Source of the DNA: Dipteronia dyeriana
Taxonomy: Eukaryota; Streptophyta; Magnoliopsida; Sapindales; Sapindaceae
Assembly (NCBI GenBank): GCA_032871835.1
Contig: CM065297.1
Span: forward strand, 42,347,098-42,411,097
Length of the DNA: 64,000 nt
Direction of reading: 5' to 3'
Made by a program: the position numbers and the translations under genes. Below the pieces are notes generated by a model, which worked only from the letters and a program-made list of their open reading frames with translations, did not search any database and was not told where the DNA came from. Each line of letters starts with the position of its first letter. The stretch's first letter is position 1. This document shows, piece by piece, positions 44,388 through 56,056 of the stretch.

Positions 44388-44812
44388 GTGGGGGAGACAA
44401 TTCCCTTAAAATTGGAAGATCATGGTAGCTTCATCATCCTAGTTAGTGTCCGAGATTTGAAGAGAATAAGGGCTAGCATCAATATGATCCCCTTGCAAGT
44501 GTGTAAGCAATTGAAGATCAAGTCTATCAAGCCTAACACCATAACCTTAAGAATGGAAGACAACTCTCCACATATCCCGTTTGAAGTAATAAAACAGTTA
44601 GATATACTTCGATTTAAAGTCTCAATGGATTTTGTTATTTAAGTTGTTAGGGAGGATAAATTTCCTAAGAGGAATTGGAAATTGCTCTTAGGAAGGTCAG
44701 TCATTGCCACAATGGGAATGTTGGTGAATGTGGTTTCTAGGCATTTATCTCTCAACTGTAGGAGTAAAAGAGCAGAATTTATTATGAATGGACTAGAGAA
44801 AAAGAGAACGAA
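44388..44812 (+). pseudogene. G2 protease (Athila type), active site lost
   Basis: Open at 44388-44642: IPLKLEDHGSFIILVSV, then RASINMIPLQVCKQL, KSIKPNTITLRMEDNS and FKVSMDFVI. After one stop it goes on with FPKRNWKLLLGRSVIATMG and RHLSLN. The order matches Athila protease (D-P-G-S-F ... D-L-G-A-S-I-N-M-I-P ... LGRPFLAT). The catalytic DLGAS reads RIRAS here, so no activity is possible. Confidence 0.75.
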
Positions 44813-44827
44813 AGAGGGTGCTTAGTC

Positions 44828-45716
44828 ATGAAAGTACCTAAAATCCACAAGAAAATGAGCAAAGTTTGTAAGCTAGTTAAGACGTTGGAATTGATCTCAG
44901 AATTAGAAGAAGACCATAAAAATGGCATTAAAAAGAAAGTGGCAATGAAAACGGAAGATGCATTTTTTAATGAAAGAGTGCTTAAGGAAGTGGCTAAAGA
45001 CTTTGAGTTAGAAAGAGAGAACAATAAGCTAAGGCTTGAGGAAGCTTCTAAAGGGTGAAACTAAACTTTTAAGGAAGAAAGTTTTTAAACTTTCTCCAAT
45101 CAACAAACAATTGGAAGAACAATTTGAATGCCTCGAAGATGAGAAGGAGTCTAAAGCTAAAGATCTAGTAGAACCTGCTACACTTTTGGAAGTATTTTAG
45201 AAAGAATATGCATGGGAAACTAGAAGATTAATGATAGAGGTGGAACAAAAGGCAAATGTCTTGAAGGTGGTGAATGAGCAATTAAACAAGAAGGAAGAGC
45301 AATTGAAAATTGCCAAGGTCAAGGAATGCGACTACTTAGTCCAATCTGACAAAGTGGAGAAGGAAGTGAAGACGCTTCAATGCTGGTAACACCAAAGGCC
45401 ACATGATAATGAATATAGAGTGAGTGCTTCTCATTACCGCTTAACTTGCTTCTTTTGCTCATATAATGGGCACATTAATGCCCAATGCTTTAACTTCTAA
45501 GAATCTAAGAAAAACCAAAATAGATCTTGGAAGAACCTATCAAAAGTTAAGAAAAATTGGTTTAGGAAAGACTTATACAAAAATTAAGGACTAAGGGAAG
45601 GGAATTTTAGATGGGACCTTGGCAACCATTTGGGTGGTCAATAATAACAGACCTCCCCACCTGGTCAAATCACCTTTGGTTGATCCATGTCCTACCTTAA
45701 ATGCATCACGTTGATC
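44828..45716 (+). pseudogene. G2 coiled-coil and CCHC module where RT should be
   Basis: An open piece at 44828-45058 (SKVCKLVKTLELISELEEDH, ERVLKEVAKDFELERENNKL) continues, after a frameshift, as E/K-rich heptads (QLEEQFECLEDEKESKAKDL; VEQKANVLKVVNEQLNKKEE). Then an intact knuckle CFFCSYNGHINAQC (about 45449-45490), NWFRKDLYKN and RPPHLVKSPLVDPCPTL. The layout and the VK(S/T)PLVD ending match G1 12749-14209. Knuckle followed by W-x-R-K-D-L resembles SIRE copia Gag (compare WIRKDEHFF in C1). No gypsy pol domain follows. A captured host protein is also possible. Confidence 0.6.
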
Positions 45717-46473
45717 AATTTTTAAGAATGTTGGATTTCACGATTCATTTTCTCTTGTATCTTGAGTTGTTCCTATTTCGAAGTAATGTTGTGTGCTTTT
45801 AGTGTTTGATTAGCTCCTAGTTGGGAGAAAAATCTATTGTGAATTCCTTGAGTGTCTGAAATATTGAATTGTAGTAATGATTTGCTAACCAAAAATTTGC
45901 TCTAGGTGAGGAATTCCAATTAACGCCCTAATCTCACCACTAGATAGGTAGCGAGGGGTAGCTACCTCGTACCTCAATGACTAAACAAGAAGGCGAATGC
46001 AATAAGAGACAATAAGGAGAATATGTTACAGTATGAGTACGAATGAGGTGGAACTGTTTTATTGACTGTGAATAAGTTATTGGTACAATAATGGTGATTT
46101 TTCTCTATTGCTCTCACTCTCTCACACAGTTAGTGATGGCGAACTGGTATATGTCGATGAGTGGATATTCTCTCTAAGGCAAAAATTCTTTGTAATGGGG
46201 GGTGCCTTGTTCTGATTCCTGGCTCTTAGGCCTAATCAGATCCCCCTCTCTGAATTCGGGTCATTGCATTTATATTCTCCAATCTTTTCAATCAAATCCC
46301 TGTTACTTAGGCCAATTGATTTGCAACTATCAAAATTGATTGGGGTTTTACGGAGGCTATCAATTAACATGGGAATTACTCCCCCTGATCAAGAAATTAT
46401 TTTCGTTACATTTGAATCATAAATTGGTTGACATATTTGGTCTCATTAATGGTGCTTTAGGACGAAGGGGTCA
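45717..46473. other. Unassigned stretch in G2
   Basis: No coding or transposon motif is recognised. The composition is less AT-rich than in neighbouring LTRs, and there is a CT-rich patch with CTCTCACTCTCTCACAC near 46100. It ends at TGATCGGAC (46474), which looks like a gypsy LTR start. Confidence 0.4.
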
Positions 46474-48394
46474 TGATCGGACTATTTTAAACCTATTTTA
46501 GGGTCCTCATTTCCTTTCATTTGTTCTCATTTTCGAGCATGTTTTTGTATACAATGTGTTTGTTTAGCCATGTGTAGGTACATATTCCCTACAATATGGT
46601 TTTGAGCTTAAAGAATGGTTTGAAAGGGTCGAATGAGCGAAAAAAAATGAAAGAATTTAGAGTACCTTATCTCACTGTTGACATAGAACACAGTGTTATC
46701 TAAGCCTAACAGTGTCCTACACTTGATCCATTGTCGAGCAAGAACGCGACACTGAGTCCTTGGCCTAATCCCCTCTTACTTACAATAGCTTATGGGATGA
46801 TTTCAAAGTAGAAGCTAATCGGTAGTCTTTCATTCGTCGTTTGGAGGCAGAAGATCCTAGAAGCATTCAACGAATTGATCGTCGGTCACCCTAACCTGCA
46901 TTTCAACCACTATTTTCCCAGCGAGAGGCCTGATTTTGGTGAATTTCTGTGGGCAATTTCCTTCTTTTGCTCCCAATTAGTGCCCTAACTCCTCACATTA
47001 TATAAACATCCAATTATCTCCTCTCTTTATAGAAGAATAAAGCAACACCCTTCTTCTTCATCTTCTTCTTCAATTTCTAAGAGAGACGGAAGCTTTCAAG
47101 CTTCCATGGACGTTTTCCTCCATGGAAAGCTTACCACCATAATTTCTACCCATCTTTCCCCATATTTTTGAGTGGATTGCAGGAGATTAAGAGTGGTCTT
47201 TAGGCTAATTTGGGTCATCAAAGGATGGAGCTTTTGGAAGGGTTCTTCAAGGGTTGTATCTATCTACTCTTTCTCCATGTATTTCTTGTTTTCCATATAT
47301 GTAATCCCTATTTGGGAATATTTTGTAATCCTACACTTTGGATTTTTATATACGATAATATTTATGTTCATTAGAGTTTTGTTTCATTCTTGCCACAATT
47401 GATTATATCTCTTATCTTGAAATGCATGTTTATGGATGATTGGAAATTAATGTGTTCATGGATGAGATTAGGAGTATATTAATGTAATTTAGGAGTAGTT
47501 GTAATCAAATATCCCATTTGTGTGTATATGTTCATGGATGGTCAAAATTGCATGTTCATGGACGGGTTTGAGTGAATTAGAGTAAGGATTAAACCTTGAA
47601 GGGGCTTTTCAGGTATACCCTTAGCAATTACCTGGGAAGAATGGATGAAATTAGTAATTACCGTATTCGAAGAGTTTTGGTTCATTGTTTTTGTTATACA
47701 TTGGTCCTTAGTAATTTCTCACACTAGGGGCTCTAGGTGAGTATGATTATAGACATAATATTGGACTTTGGTTACTCCTCACGCTAGGGGCTCTAGGTGA
47801 TTGTGGTCGGAGTTACAATGATTGGGAATTCACCTATTCTTGTGCTAGGGGCTCTAGCTAAGTTATGGATGGAGGAACAACTACTCTTTCCACATTCATT
47901 AGATGTAACGTTGCCATTATATGTTAAAATCTTAGTATTGGGGCTCAATCTAGCAGTGGTTTGTAGAATCGGTTCACATATGTTGGTTCTGGTTTCATGT
48001 TGGAGAGGCTCTCTACACACTCTTCAACCTTTAGCTCTATGAATTAGATTGATGTAAAAATGAATGCTTAATTTGAAACAAATGTGTTTATTGGATTAAT
48101 ATTCTAATAAATATGTCTTTGTGTTTGGTGAACTTGTAAACCCTTATGTGTCCATTATCTTGCAGCTCTCATATCCACCCTTTATTACTTCTCACTTAAT
48201 CACCATTCTCACCTCTCCATCATTTTGAGATATATGTAAGAATCTCTCCATGTAATATATATTAGTGAGAGATATTCTTTTAGATCCTGACCCAATGCTA
48301 TAAGAACACATCATATAAGGTGTCTCCATTCTCATAGCACCTTATGAGTAGTCTAGATAAAACCACCGTACATTACGGAATGGACCGCGGCTGT
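46474..48394 (+). repeat. Possible gypsy LTR of another subfamily
   Basis: TGATCGGACTATTTTAAACC then TATTTTAGGGTCCTCATTTCC mirrors the G1 LTR opening TGATCGTGCC ... GGCCCTAATTTCC. Downstream are a CTTCTTCTTCATC-rich leader-like segment (47045), and 60-bp tandem repeats (about 47690-47870), the same plan as G1 and G2 LTRs. No matching second copy or clear right end is in the window, and no primer site follows, so this stays tentative. The 129-codon reverse frame at 48342-48731 spans its border with the G2 3' LTR and is not a gene. Confidence 0.35.
47690..47870 (+). repeat. 60-bp tandem repeats, three units
   Basis: Three copies of CTAGGGGCTCTAG(G/C)T at 47723, 47783 and about 47843, each preceded by a TT(A/G)(G/C)T ... 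CTCAC-like segment. A fourth, worn copy may be TTGGGGCTCAATCTAGC near 47937. Confidence 0.75.
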
Positions 48395-49664
48395 TGATTG
48401 CTCCAAAATTGTCATATATTTCGGCCCTTAAGTTAAATTCCTTTGGCTCAATTTCATGCAGTTTTGTGTGCCTTACGGATCTTCTGATATGCTTATAGGT
48501 AATTAGGTATATTTTGAAAAAGGGTGGAAAACATGGAGTTATACAGAAAACAGGCCAAAAATCAATGAAGTAAAAAAGTATTAGTGCGCAGGTCCTTACC
48601 CGTGCAATACCCGTGCACCAAGAGATGGAATTTGAAGAATGGCAACAGCACGAGTACCACACAAACCCTACTAGTGCATGACTCATGCATATGAGAAAAC
48701 TAGAGAAGCAAAACATAGCCATCGAGTCCATGCGTGGGCATATGGGTAGGTCTTCACCGTTGCACTAGTCGTTCATTTTGCCAAATCTGAGAGAAGAAAA
48801 TCAAGAGCATCAGGTCACTGTATGGGTATTGTACGGGTCCCTACCCATGCTATGACATCCATTTAACACATCATGATCTGTTATATCAGCCATTTAGACC
48901 TATTTTTGGTAATCCTATTTAAGGAATCATGTGTGAATCAGTCAGACACCCACACAACTTTTACATCACACATTTTCTCTCTCTAGATCTAGGAATCATT
49001 CTCTCCCTTCACATCCAAAACCCACACATTCATTCTCTTAATTTCTACTTAACAAGGTATTAGGAGATTGGAATTCAAGCATTTAAGGTAAGAGAACCAA
49101 TATATAGGTCTACTTTCACTCTCTTCTCCTATTTATTTAATTGTATTTAGCATGAGTAGCTAATCATCTTATTAGGTGGTTGATGTGATTCTTTTGTGAA
49201 TTTTGCGCATTGTAATGAACTCTATATTTTCTATCAATCGATCAAATATGTTTCATTCTTTATTTTAATTGATTTCAACGATAATTTTTCTTGGTGTGTA
49301 CACTCCTCTATTTGCAAATTGTTTGAGAAATTGTTTGAATAGTTAATTAGGTAAACATCGACTTGGTCTTTTTAAGCTCAATTGAATGAAAGAGTCAAAC
49401 AATAGTACATCCCTTAAATGAGAACAATATATAATAATCTCAAATTTTATCTAAACTCATATGGGTAATCAATTTTATATCTAGGTTGGTTGCTTGTGAG
49501 AGGGTAAGCATCAATTCTATACATCCAGGTTGGTGACTTTATGAAGAGATTGATCCCTTATTTTGATAGATGCTCATTCATGAATAATCACTTGCGAGTG
49601 ACTAATACTATAAATCTAGATTGGAAACTCATGGGAGATATACAATTAATTCTATACATGTAGG
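48395..49664 (+). repeat. G2 3' LTR, truncated
   Basis: Begins TGATTGCTCCAAAATTGTCA and aligns with 39253-40200. It includes the words GTGGGCATATGGGTAGGTC and GTACGGGTCCCTACCCATGC (a near-palindrome, 48835). It stops at CTATACATGTAGG, where B3 starts; the last ~350 bp seen in the 5' LTR are missing. Confidence 0.8.
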
Positions 49665-51960
49665 TGTAGGGAAAAATCAAATCAAAACGGCAGAAGTGGA
49701 AAAAGGTATATTTTAAAATTTTCCCTTTAAAAGAAAGAACCTTGACCCTTGATTAATTAACGTATATTAAAAGTATCGTACTTTTTTCTCATGATGATTG
49801 TAGTTGCACCGAATTAAATCCGTAAGATCTTCCAATCCAATCATGAACGTGAATCACCTAGGAGTGTGGGCCCCCTTTCTTTGAACTGTATACCTGAGGA
49901 TGGAAACAAACAAAATCTTTTTCTTTTGTTAGTCACAATAATCCTCCAAGAGAAAAACCAAAAATGTACGGTCACTTGTGAATTATCAATCTATTTGATT
50001 GAAGCTTGAGTGAACCCGATTCGATTTTTGTACACAAAACCATTTTGATGTAAAGGATACTAGTGCACTATCAAAAACAAAAACGTTCCCCTTTTCTCTT
50101 CTTCTTGGCCGAATTCAATACACAATATCTACGAGTTGGCCAAATTTTGTCTAGAGCAAAATCTAATTTTTTTTTCTCTATCAAAATTCTCTCGCTTGGC
50201 CCAAATCTTTCTCTAAGAAAAACTTATGCTTGGCTGAATTCTACATCCCATATATGCAGTGGCCGAATTCCTTGCCCAAATTTATTTAGGGTTGGTCGAA
50301 TTCCTCTTGTCTTTAGTTTAGGAGACCTAATCCTCTCCTAAAGAGGGTTTACTTGGTAGACAAGAATCCTATCTCTATGTGGATTTATTTGGTGACAATG
50401 AATCCTTTTCAAAGAAAGATTTCTTTTTCACACAAAGACTCATAATCCAACTCAAATAGTGTATTTGTTCAATAACCAATTGTCAATTAGAGTCCTAGTA
50501 AAAATCAAATAATTCCTTATTTCACAAGATAAATAAATTCCTACTGTTTATCTACTTATAAAATATAGTATTTGATACTTATCATATTACCAATAATAAT
50601 ATGACTCTAGGAGACCATATCCTACTAAGAAAAATGTTTTGACTTTTAATTAAATAATTAATTAATTTCCAATCAATTAAATAATAAAATAAAAACAATA
50701 AATAAGGCTATTATAAAGTCCCTTGCCGCCCAAACTATATAAATACAAGCCAAATATTGCTTTTCCTATTTTATTAAATCCTTTGGACTTAAATAAAAAG
50801 TCCGCATGTGAACTAGACCCATTCTTACTGAAACAAACAAGTCCACATGCCTTAATACAATTCTAGATTGACCCATAAATTGGTCCAGCAGAATATATCA
50901 AGTGATCCATGCAAGTTTGGGTAAATTGGAGATCTTTGCGGGCTATCTAAACTTAAGCTCCAACAGACATAACCTAATCACATTCAACAAATGATTCACT
51001 TAGGTCCGATCTATTAATTTTAGCTCATTCCACTTAAGAACTGAAATTGAACTCTTAAAGAAAGATAGAATAAGTTAATACTGCACATTCGTACCCTAGA
51101 TAATCTTAATGGAGAAAGTGTATCCTCATGAAGAATATCAGTAATCGCTAGGAGCTCATAGACCGCCTATAGCTCTCCAAGTTACCATATCTACTCATAT
51201 GACCACATTTTGAATTTGGATATTTTGATTTGTCCAGAAGTCATATTTCAATATAAACTATAGAAAACTTAACATTAAGATTTATTATCCAATACATCAA
51301 AATATCCATACGATGATATTATACTCTCATTTAAAAAATAGAGCCACAATATCCATATCTATAAGTGAAGTCTTCTTTCGATTAATAAATGAATACCACC
51401 AAACTATCGAGGACAGGCTATGCTTTTTAATCGTACTCATTGATAGCTCAAAAGATAGCACTTGCAACCATAAGTCCATCATTTATCTTAGGATTGAGAT
51501 AGACTCTCCGATTGTCTTCAAATGAAAACTTTTATCCATTACCGGTTCTGTATAAAGTATTTCACTGTGATCCTATTCAATGCACCCAGTGCACTAGATT
51601 CTTTTGCCCAAAGACACCACACTTTGATGATTTTAGACTCATCGTAACACATTTGATCCCACTCAAATGCTAGTAAAAGAATCTACAACTTTGATAAGAT
51701 AAAGGCGCCCAACCTTTATCTTATGTTGTTAATATTATTCAAGACTAACTAAAGATTTTTGTCTACCTAATACATATCCAGATGTATGAACAATTCTTCT
51801 TTTATCTTATTCTTTTGACTTTATGATTATTTACTTTTGACAATTATAATAATTAAACTATAAATGCTATAAGATTTGTTAAACTAGAAATCACTTTTAT
51901 TAATATGAAAAGATTGTCAAATACATTATTACACTCTTGCTATCGAGCTTAATCCCAACA
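49665..51960 (-). repeat. B3: family-B LTR without target duplication
   Basis: Complete family-B LTR in reverse orientation (TGTTGGGATTAAGCTCG on the minus strand at 51960; end TTTTTCCCTACA at 49665), 2296 bp, with no internal region. The left flank is G2 LTR and the right flank is the C3 LTR. GTAGG and ATCCG do not match, and neither flank continues on the other side. It is therefore not a simple solo LTR. Confidence 0.85.
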
Positions 51961-53545
51961 ATCCGGACCTCATGTCCTAGCCAAGACTTCATGCTTTTTA
52001 TGAGGACATCCTAAATGTGATCAATGAATGTAAATATGTAAACAAGCACTCAACATAGAATATGATGATCAACATATCCTATGGGAACTAGACATATGCA
52101 TGAAAAATCATAGAACAAATGTTGTCTTGTTACTAATCATGTAAAATATTCTAGAAGCATGTGAAACACCATAAACACATTTAATTCTTAAAATCTTTCA
52201 TGTGACTAAAACTTGAATAAAAACATATACACTATGTACATATTCAAGGTTTTATTAACAAACACAAAAACATGTTAGAATTGTGAGATAATATCAATCA
52301 AAGTTCTAGCAAAAACCTAAAGCATATTTTACTCACAATATTCAATCAATGTCAAAATTGCTCTTAGAACTCAATCAAATGTGTTGATACAATATATGTT
52401 CAATTAGAAGAACCTAACAAATGTATAGACAATTTATCAACAAAAATCATTCAATTGAATCACAAACAGTCCTAAATCAAATGCTAGCACAATACAATAT
52501 CCAATCATGTGAAAATATAGACTTTAGAAAAATCTACCTCAACAAGAGATAACCTAATCACGTTCAATCTAGCTTCAATAAAGTCTAAAGCTCTAAGCAA
52601 AGTGTACACATTAAACGTACATATATAGAAGAAGAAAACCCAAGGTAATTGAAAATCTTTGAAGATCAAAACATAAGAAATTTTCAACACCTTAAAAGAA
52701 AATGTGCGGTCCTATTTTTGATGGAGAACCACTAGAAAAACTTAGAGAAATGATCTCAATCCTTCTTGGAAATGATAGAGGATTGATAGAGGAATAATCT
52801 CCAACTTGAATCAATTAAATCAAAGTTCAAATGAGAAAGTTATGGTGTTTAGGAGATATGAAAGTAGAGAGAAAAATTTACGCACAAGTTATTTCGAGTT
52901 CTCTTTTTAGATTGAAATGAGAGATGGAAAGAGATTTTCCCTCTCTTATTTCATTCTAAAAAAAGAATATGAATTCCCTTTTTGCATGAAAAAATATGAA
53001 TTTGACTCAGTACTTGAAGACGAAGGCAAGGCATGGTAATTGACCGGAAAGTTTCGTATCTTTTTGTAAGAAATTAAATGAATGAGTAACCAAAATGACC
53101 AGAACTCAATAAGGAACAAAAAAAAAATACTAAACTCAAGTCCAATGTCCATAAAAAATAAACAAACAAACACATAACACACAATAATGCTATTTCCTAG
53201 ACATAGTCCTCGTACATGCAATTTATAAAACTAGTCAATTTAAAACTAATGCATGAGCATTCAACATCAAGTGTGTGAATGTGTTATACAAATTGAGAAC
53301 AATGATGCAGGGACACATTTGGATGCAATGTGTGTGTGTGCCTAAGCCTTGTAAGAGAAATAAGGTCTAAATATACCTTTTGTCGAACAATGAAGAGCAT
53401 TTCTCTTTGAGGACTTTATCTTGCTTGATAAGTTGCAAAATCTTCTTTAAAGCTTGAATCATCATCAATCTAAGACAACTAATCAATACAGGTGAAATAA
53501 TGTTTTAATATGGAATTAATGCAGCACAACTTTTAAAACCTAACA
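51961..53545 (-). repeat. C3 3' LTR, truncated
   Basis: On the minus strand it starts TGTTAGGTTTTAAAAGTTG (53545), as C2 does at 2296, and runs to AAGTCTTGGCTAGGAC, ATGAGGTCCGGAT at 51961, the counterpart of about 4268-4300 in C2. The final ~600 bp are missing at the border with B3. The polypurine tract next to 53546 is worn (no AAAGGGGGAGA). Confidence 0.8.
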
Positions 53546-54989
53546 ATCTACTATAAGTTAATCTAACTAAGTGCAAAAAAGGGTAAAATCATTTGGGTTT
53601 GAGATAGACTTTGAATTAATATCAAGAAAAGTAAATGACAATAAATTAAAGATAGAATCCCAAAAATCTTGATAATCAATTGGATAAAATTAAATCAGAA
53701 AAGTCAAGTGAATCAATGTATTTGCAATTAGACCATAGGTAATGCTTTCATAGCTTCGTTATTGATGATTCGCACAATTAAGGACCCGATCTCTTTCAAT
53801 AGTGTGATTTTATCGTGGAAACAGAACCACATCACTTCTCACCTAAATTCCTCACCTATGGCATTTAGAGTAAGTCGATTAAGGTTAAATTTGCTAAGTG
53901 ATGATCAATGGGTCTAGGCCAATGGTAGTGTCATTCTCAAAAACAAACGATCTTATTCATTAAGAGCACTAATTAACCAAATGTGTTAATTCTTAATCAA
54001 TTGTACCTCAAACTAACTGACCAATATTGCAATTAAAGAGTGATGCTCAATTTCACATAATGAATAAGAACTAATCAAGCACATGAATAGAACAAGAATT
54101 GTGTAAATATTTAATTGAAAACTAAGTAAAATTCATTATCAAAATGTTCCTCACATCATTCCCCTAGAAGGAGGTTTTAGTTACACATGCTAACAAAACA
54201 AGAAAAGAGGTAAAAATTAAAAGAAGTAGCAAATAGTCATTGCTAAGTATTCTCTTGTTAGATTGATCCTTGCTTGAGCTCCTTGACTTGAATTTGGTGT
54301 AAAGTGTGGAAGCTTAGATGTGTAGTGTGATAGAGTCAAATCTTCCTTCCAAATCTTGATTCCTAAATTAAATATTGTAAATAAAATCATTTGATATTAA
54401 AAAAATGACTTTTAAGATCTATATTTCAAATTTTTTCAAAAAAAAAAGATCATTATTGAATAACGTAACAATTCACCATTTTATTAAACAAGTACCAAAA
54501 AACTTATAATGAAGAAATCCAAAAATTTCCAAATTTCCTCTCTTCAGCAGATCAAAAATAACAGGGCAAAAAGAAGGAAAAGAAGAAGATGAGGTAGGCG
54601 ACGATGATGGAGAAGAGATCAACAGTGAAGATAGAGAAGATATTAATGGTGAAGAAGGAGCGGATCTGAATAAAAAGAATAAGAAGAATGAGGAGGCGAT
54701 ATGGGAAGAAACATCGAGTGAAAAACAAAATCAAAAACATGGAAAACATCTGAAAGTTGTTTTTCAATATTTTCAATTTTAACACTGATTTAGTTTACCA
54801 TTTTTTTTTCTTTCAAAAGTAAAATAAAAAATGATTAACAAACTTATTTTCAAAATAGCTTTCGAAAAACAAAAATAGAAACACCCTAATATGGTGCTAC
54901 CGAACAACCCCTACGATTTTAGTACCATTATTTTCTGTCTATTTTTAACATGAAATGAAGCCAAAAGGAAAAGAAACAATACCTCAAGA
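53546..54989. other. C3 3' region carrying an unidentified insertion
   Basis: The equivalent part of C2 is about 460 bp; here it is about 1.4 kb. From 54920 down, the minus strand reads GTAGGGGTTGTTCGGTAGC and CTATTTTTGTTTTTCGAAAG, a style of end seen in small non-autonomous plant DNA elements, but no matching opposite end was found. On the plus strand 54575-54780 reads as D/E/K-rich low complexity. The part 53620-54330 resembles worn LTR sequence (minus). No gene is called. Confidence 0.35.
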
Positions 54990-56056
54990 TCACAAAGCTC
55001 TTTGTTAGCCACTAGTGCCATCAAAGAACTTTCCTCGATTTGTTGATCTCACATAATGCTTTGTGGTGGATGCTTTTCTTGAGGATATGCTTTCTTTATT
55101 GCTCTTGATTTTAGAATCTTGTTGAACCACATTTGCACTTATCTTCTTGATCTTCTTTCATGATTCTATAGCCCCCTCTTGCAATTTAATGGCCCATCCT
55201 AGTAGATAACTTGTGCGAGATACATTGTTTGATTCTTGTTTCTCACCAAAAAACCTAAATGTATCATTAGACCCAACCTTATTCTTATATGACATAAGTG
55301 TCACCCATTTCTCAAAAAAAAACCTCTAAGGGAGGTAGAAGCACATCATCATTTAGCCTTTGAACTCATGACATACATAAGTGAGTAATAAACCCCGAAA
55401 ATGCAAGCTTCTTTTCTAACCAAGTTGTACAAGCCGCACTCTCAATATGATCAATAAGAATTTCTCCAAGGTTAAGAGGCTTATTAATAACCAAGGCAAC
55501 ACAATCTTGATTTTCTACCTATTAAGCTCGATTACATTTGTTGAAGGCACAAGATTGGCCCAAACAAAATGAAGCCAAAAGACACTTACTTTGGTTTAGT
55601 TAACTTTGATTAGCATATGCTCTCTTTCCCCACTCAAAATCACTATCTTCACATAGAACTCTCTGAATCTCATTCAAGTGTTCAACATTATCAACATCAA
55701 GAAATTCCAAAGAAATTCCAAAGAAATCTCATTTGAAAGCCCAAGGAATTTGTTGATATTTTCTGGGAAGACTATAGAGATAACACACCTAACATTCATC
55801 AAAGCATTCTCATAGGTTGTGTTGTCCTTATATTCAAGTTAAAACTCTCTCACCAATCTATCATTCACAGCCTTAAAAGAATTCAACGAAGAATCCCCAA
55901 ATCTATACCTCTATCAAGAATACATTTCATTTTTCCCATGATACCCAAAGGGTTTAGCTTGTTATTTTTGGTCTTTTTAGAGGTTGAAGAATTAGATTTG
56001 TGTCTGCCTATACGTTTTGGGGGATTACCAAGTTCGATTGGTCTATTTCTACCCAT
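54990..56056 (-). pseudogene. C3 ORF3, plant-transposon-protein-like, broken
   Basis: Start at 56056 (MGRNRPIELGNPPKRIGRHK) with N-terminal likeness to C2 ORF3: LNPLGIMGKMKCILDRGIDLG against LGIFGTKKIFQERGIDLG. Conserved pieces follow in order: VFPENINKFLGLSNEIS, LDVDNVEHLN, SDFEWGKRAYANQ, ALVINKPLNLGEILIDH, SAACTTWLEKKLAF, SGFITHLC. Stops and frameshifts increase towards the C-terminus. Because most differences from C2 leave the same residues conserved, the ORF was probably under selection before both copies decayed. Confidence 0.65.

Larger units (their letters stand above)
39253..49664 (+). mobile_element. G2: Athila/Tat-like Ty3/gypsy element with solo LTR B4 inside
   Basis: Truncated 5' LTR (39253-40563, cut by B1), PBS, gag (40771-44380, split by solo LTR B4), protease remnant (44388-44812), coiled-coil/CCHC module (44828-45716), unassigned DNA (45717-48394) and truncated 3' LTR (48395-49664, cut by B3). 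No RT, RNase H or integrase is recognisable. The two LTR pieces are clearly related but differ more than the LTR pairs of C1 and B2, so G2 looks the oldest element of the nest. It is related to G1 in LTR plan, primer site and the coiled-coil module. Confidence 0.75.

Noticed and set aside
45717..46473. Possible host gene fragment
   Set aside because: No frame longer than background, no splice-site pattern and no recognisable peptide; left unassigned.
48342..48731. 129-codon minus-strand frame, Cys/Phe-rich, looks membrane-like
   Set aside because: It crosses the start of the G2 3' LTR, and the same LTR sequence elsewhere is not open.
54552..54785. 77-codon Phe/Leu/Ile-rich minus-strand frame, or an acidic plus-strand frame
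   Set aside because: Low-complexity purine-rich DNA yields both; no start context, no homologue in C2 and no domain.
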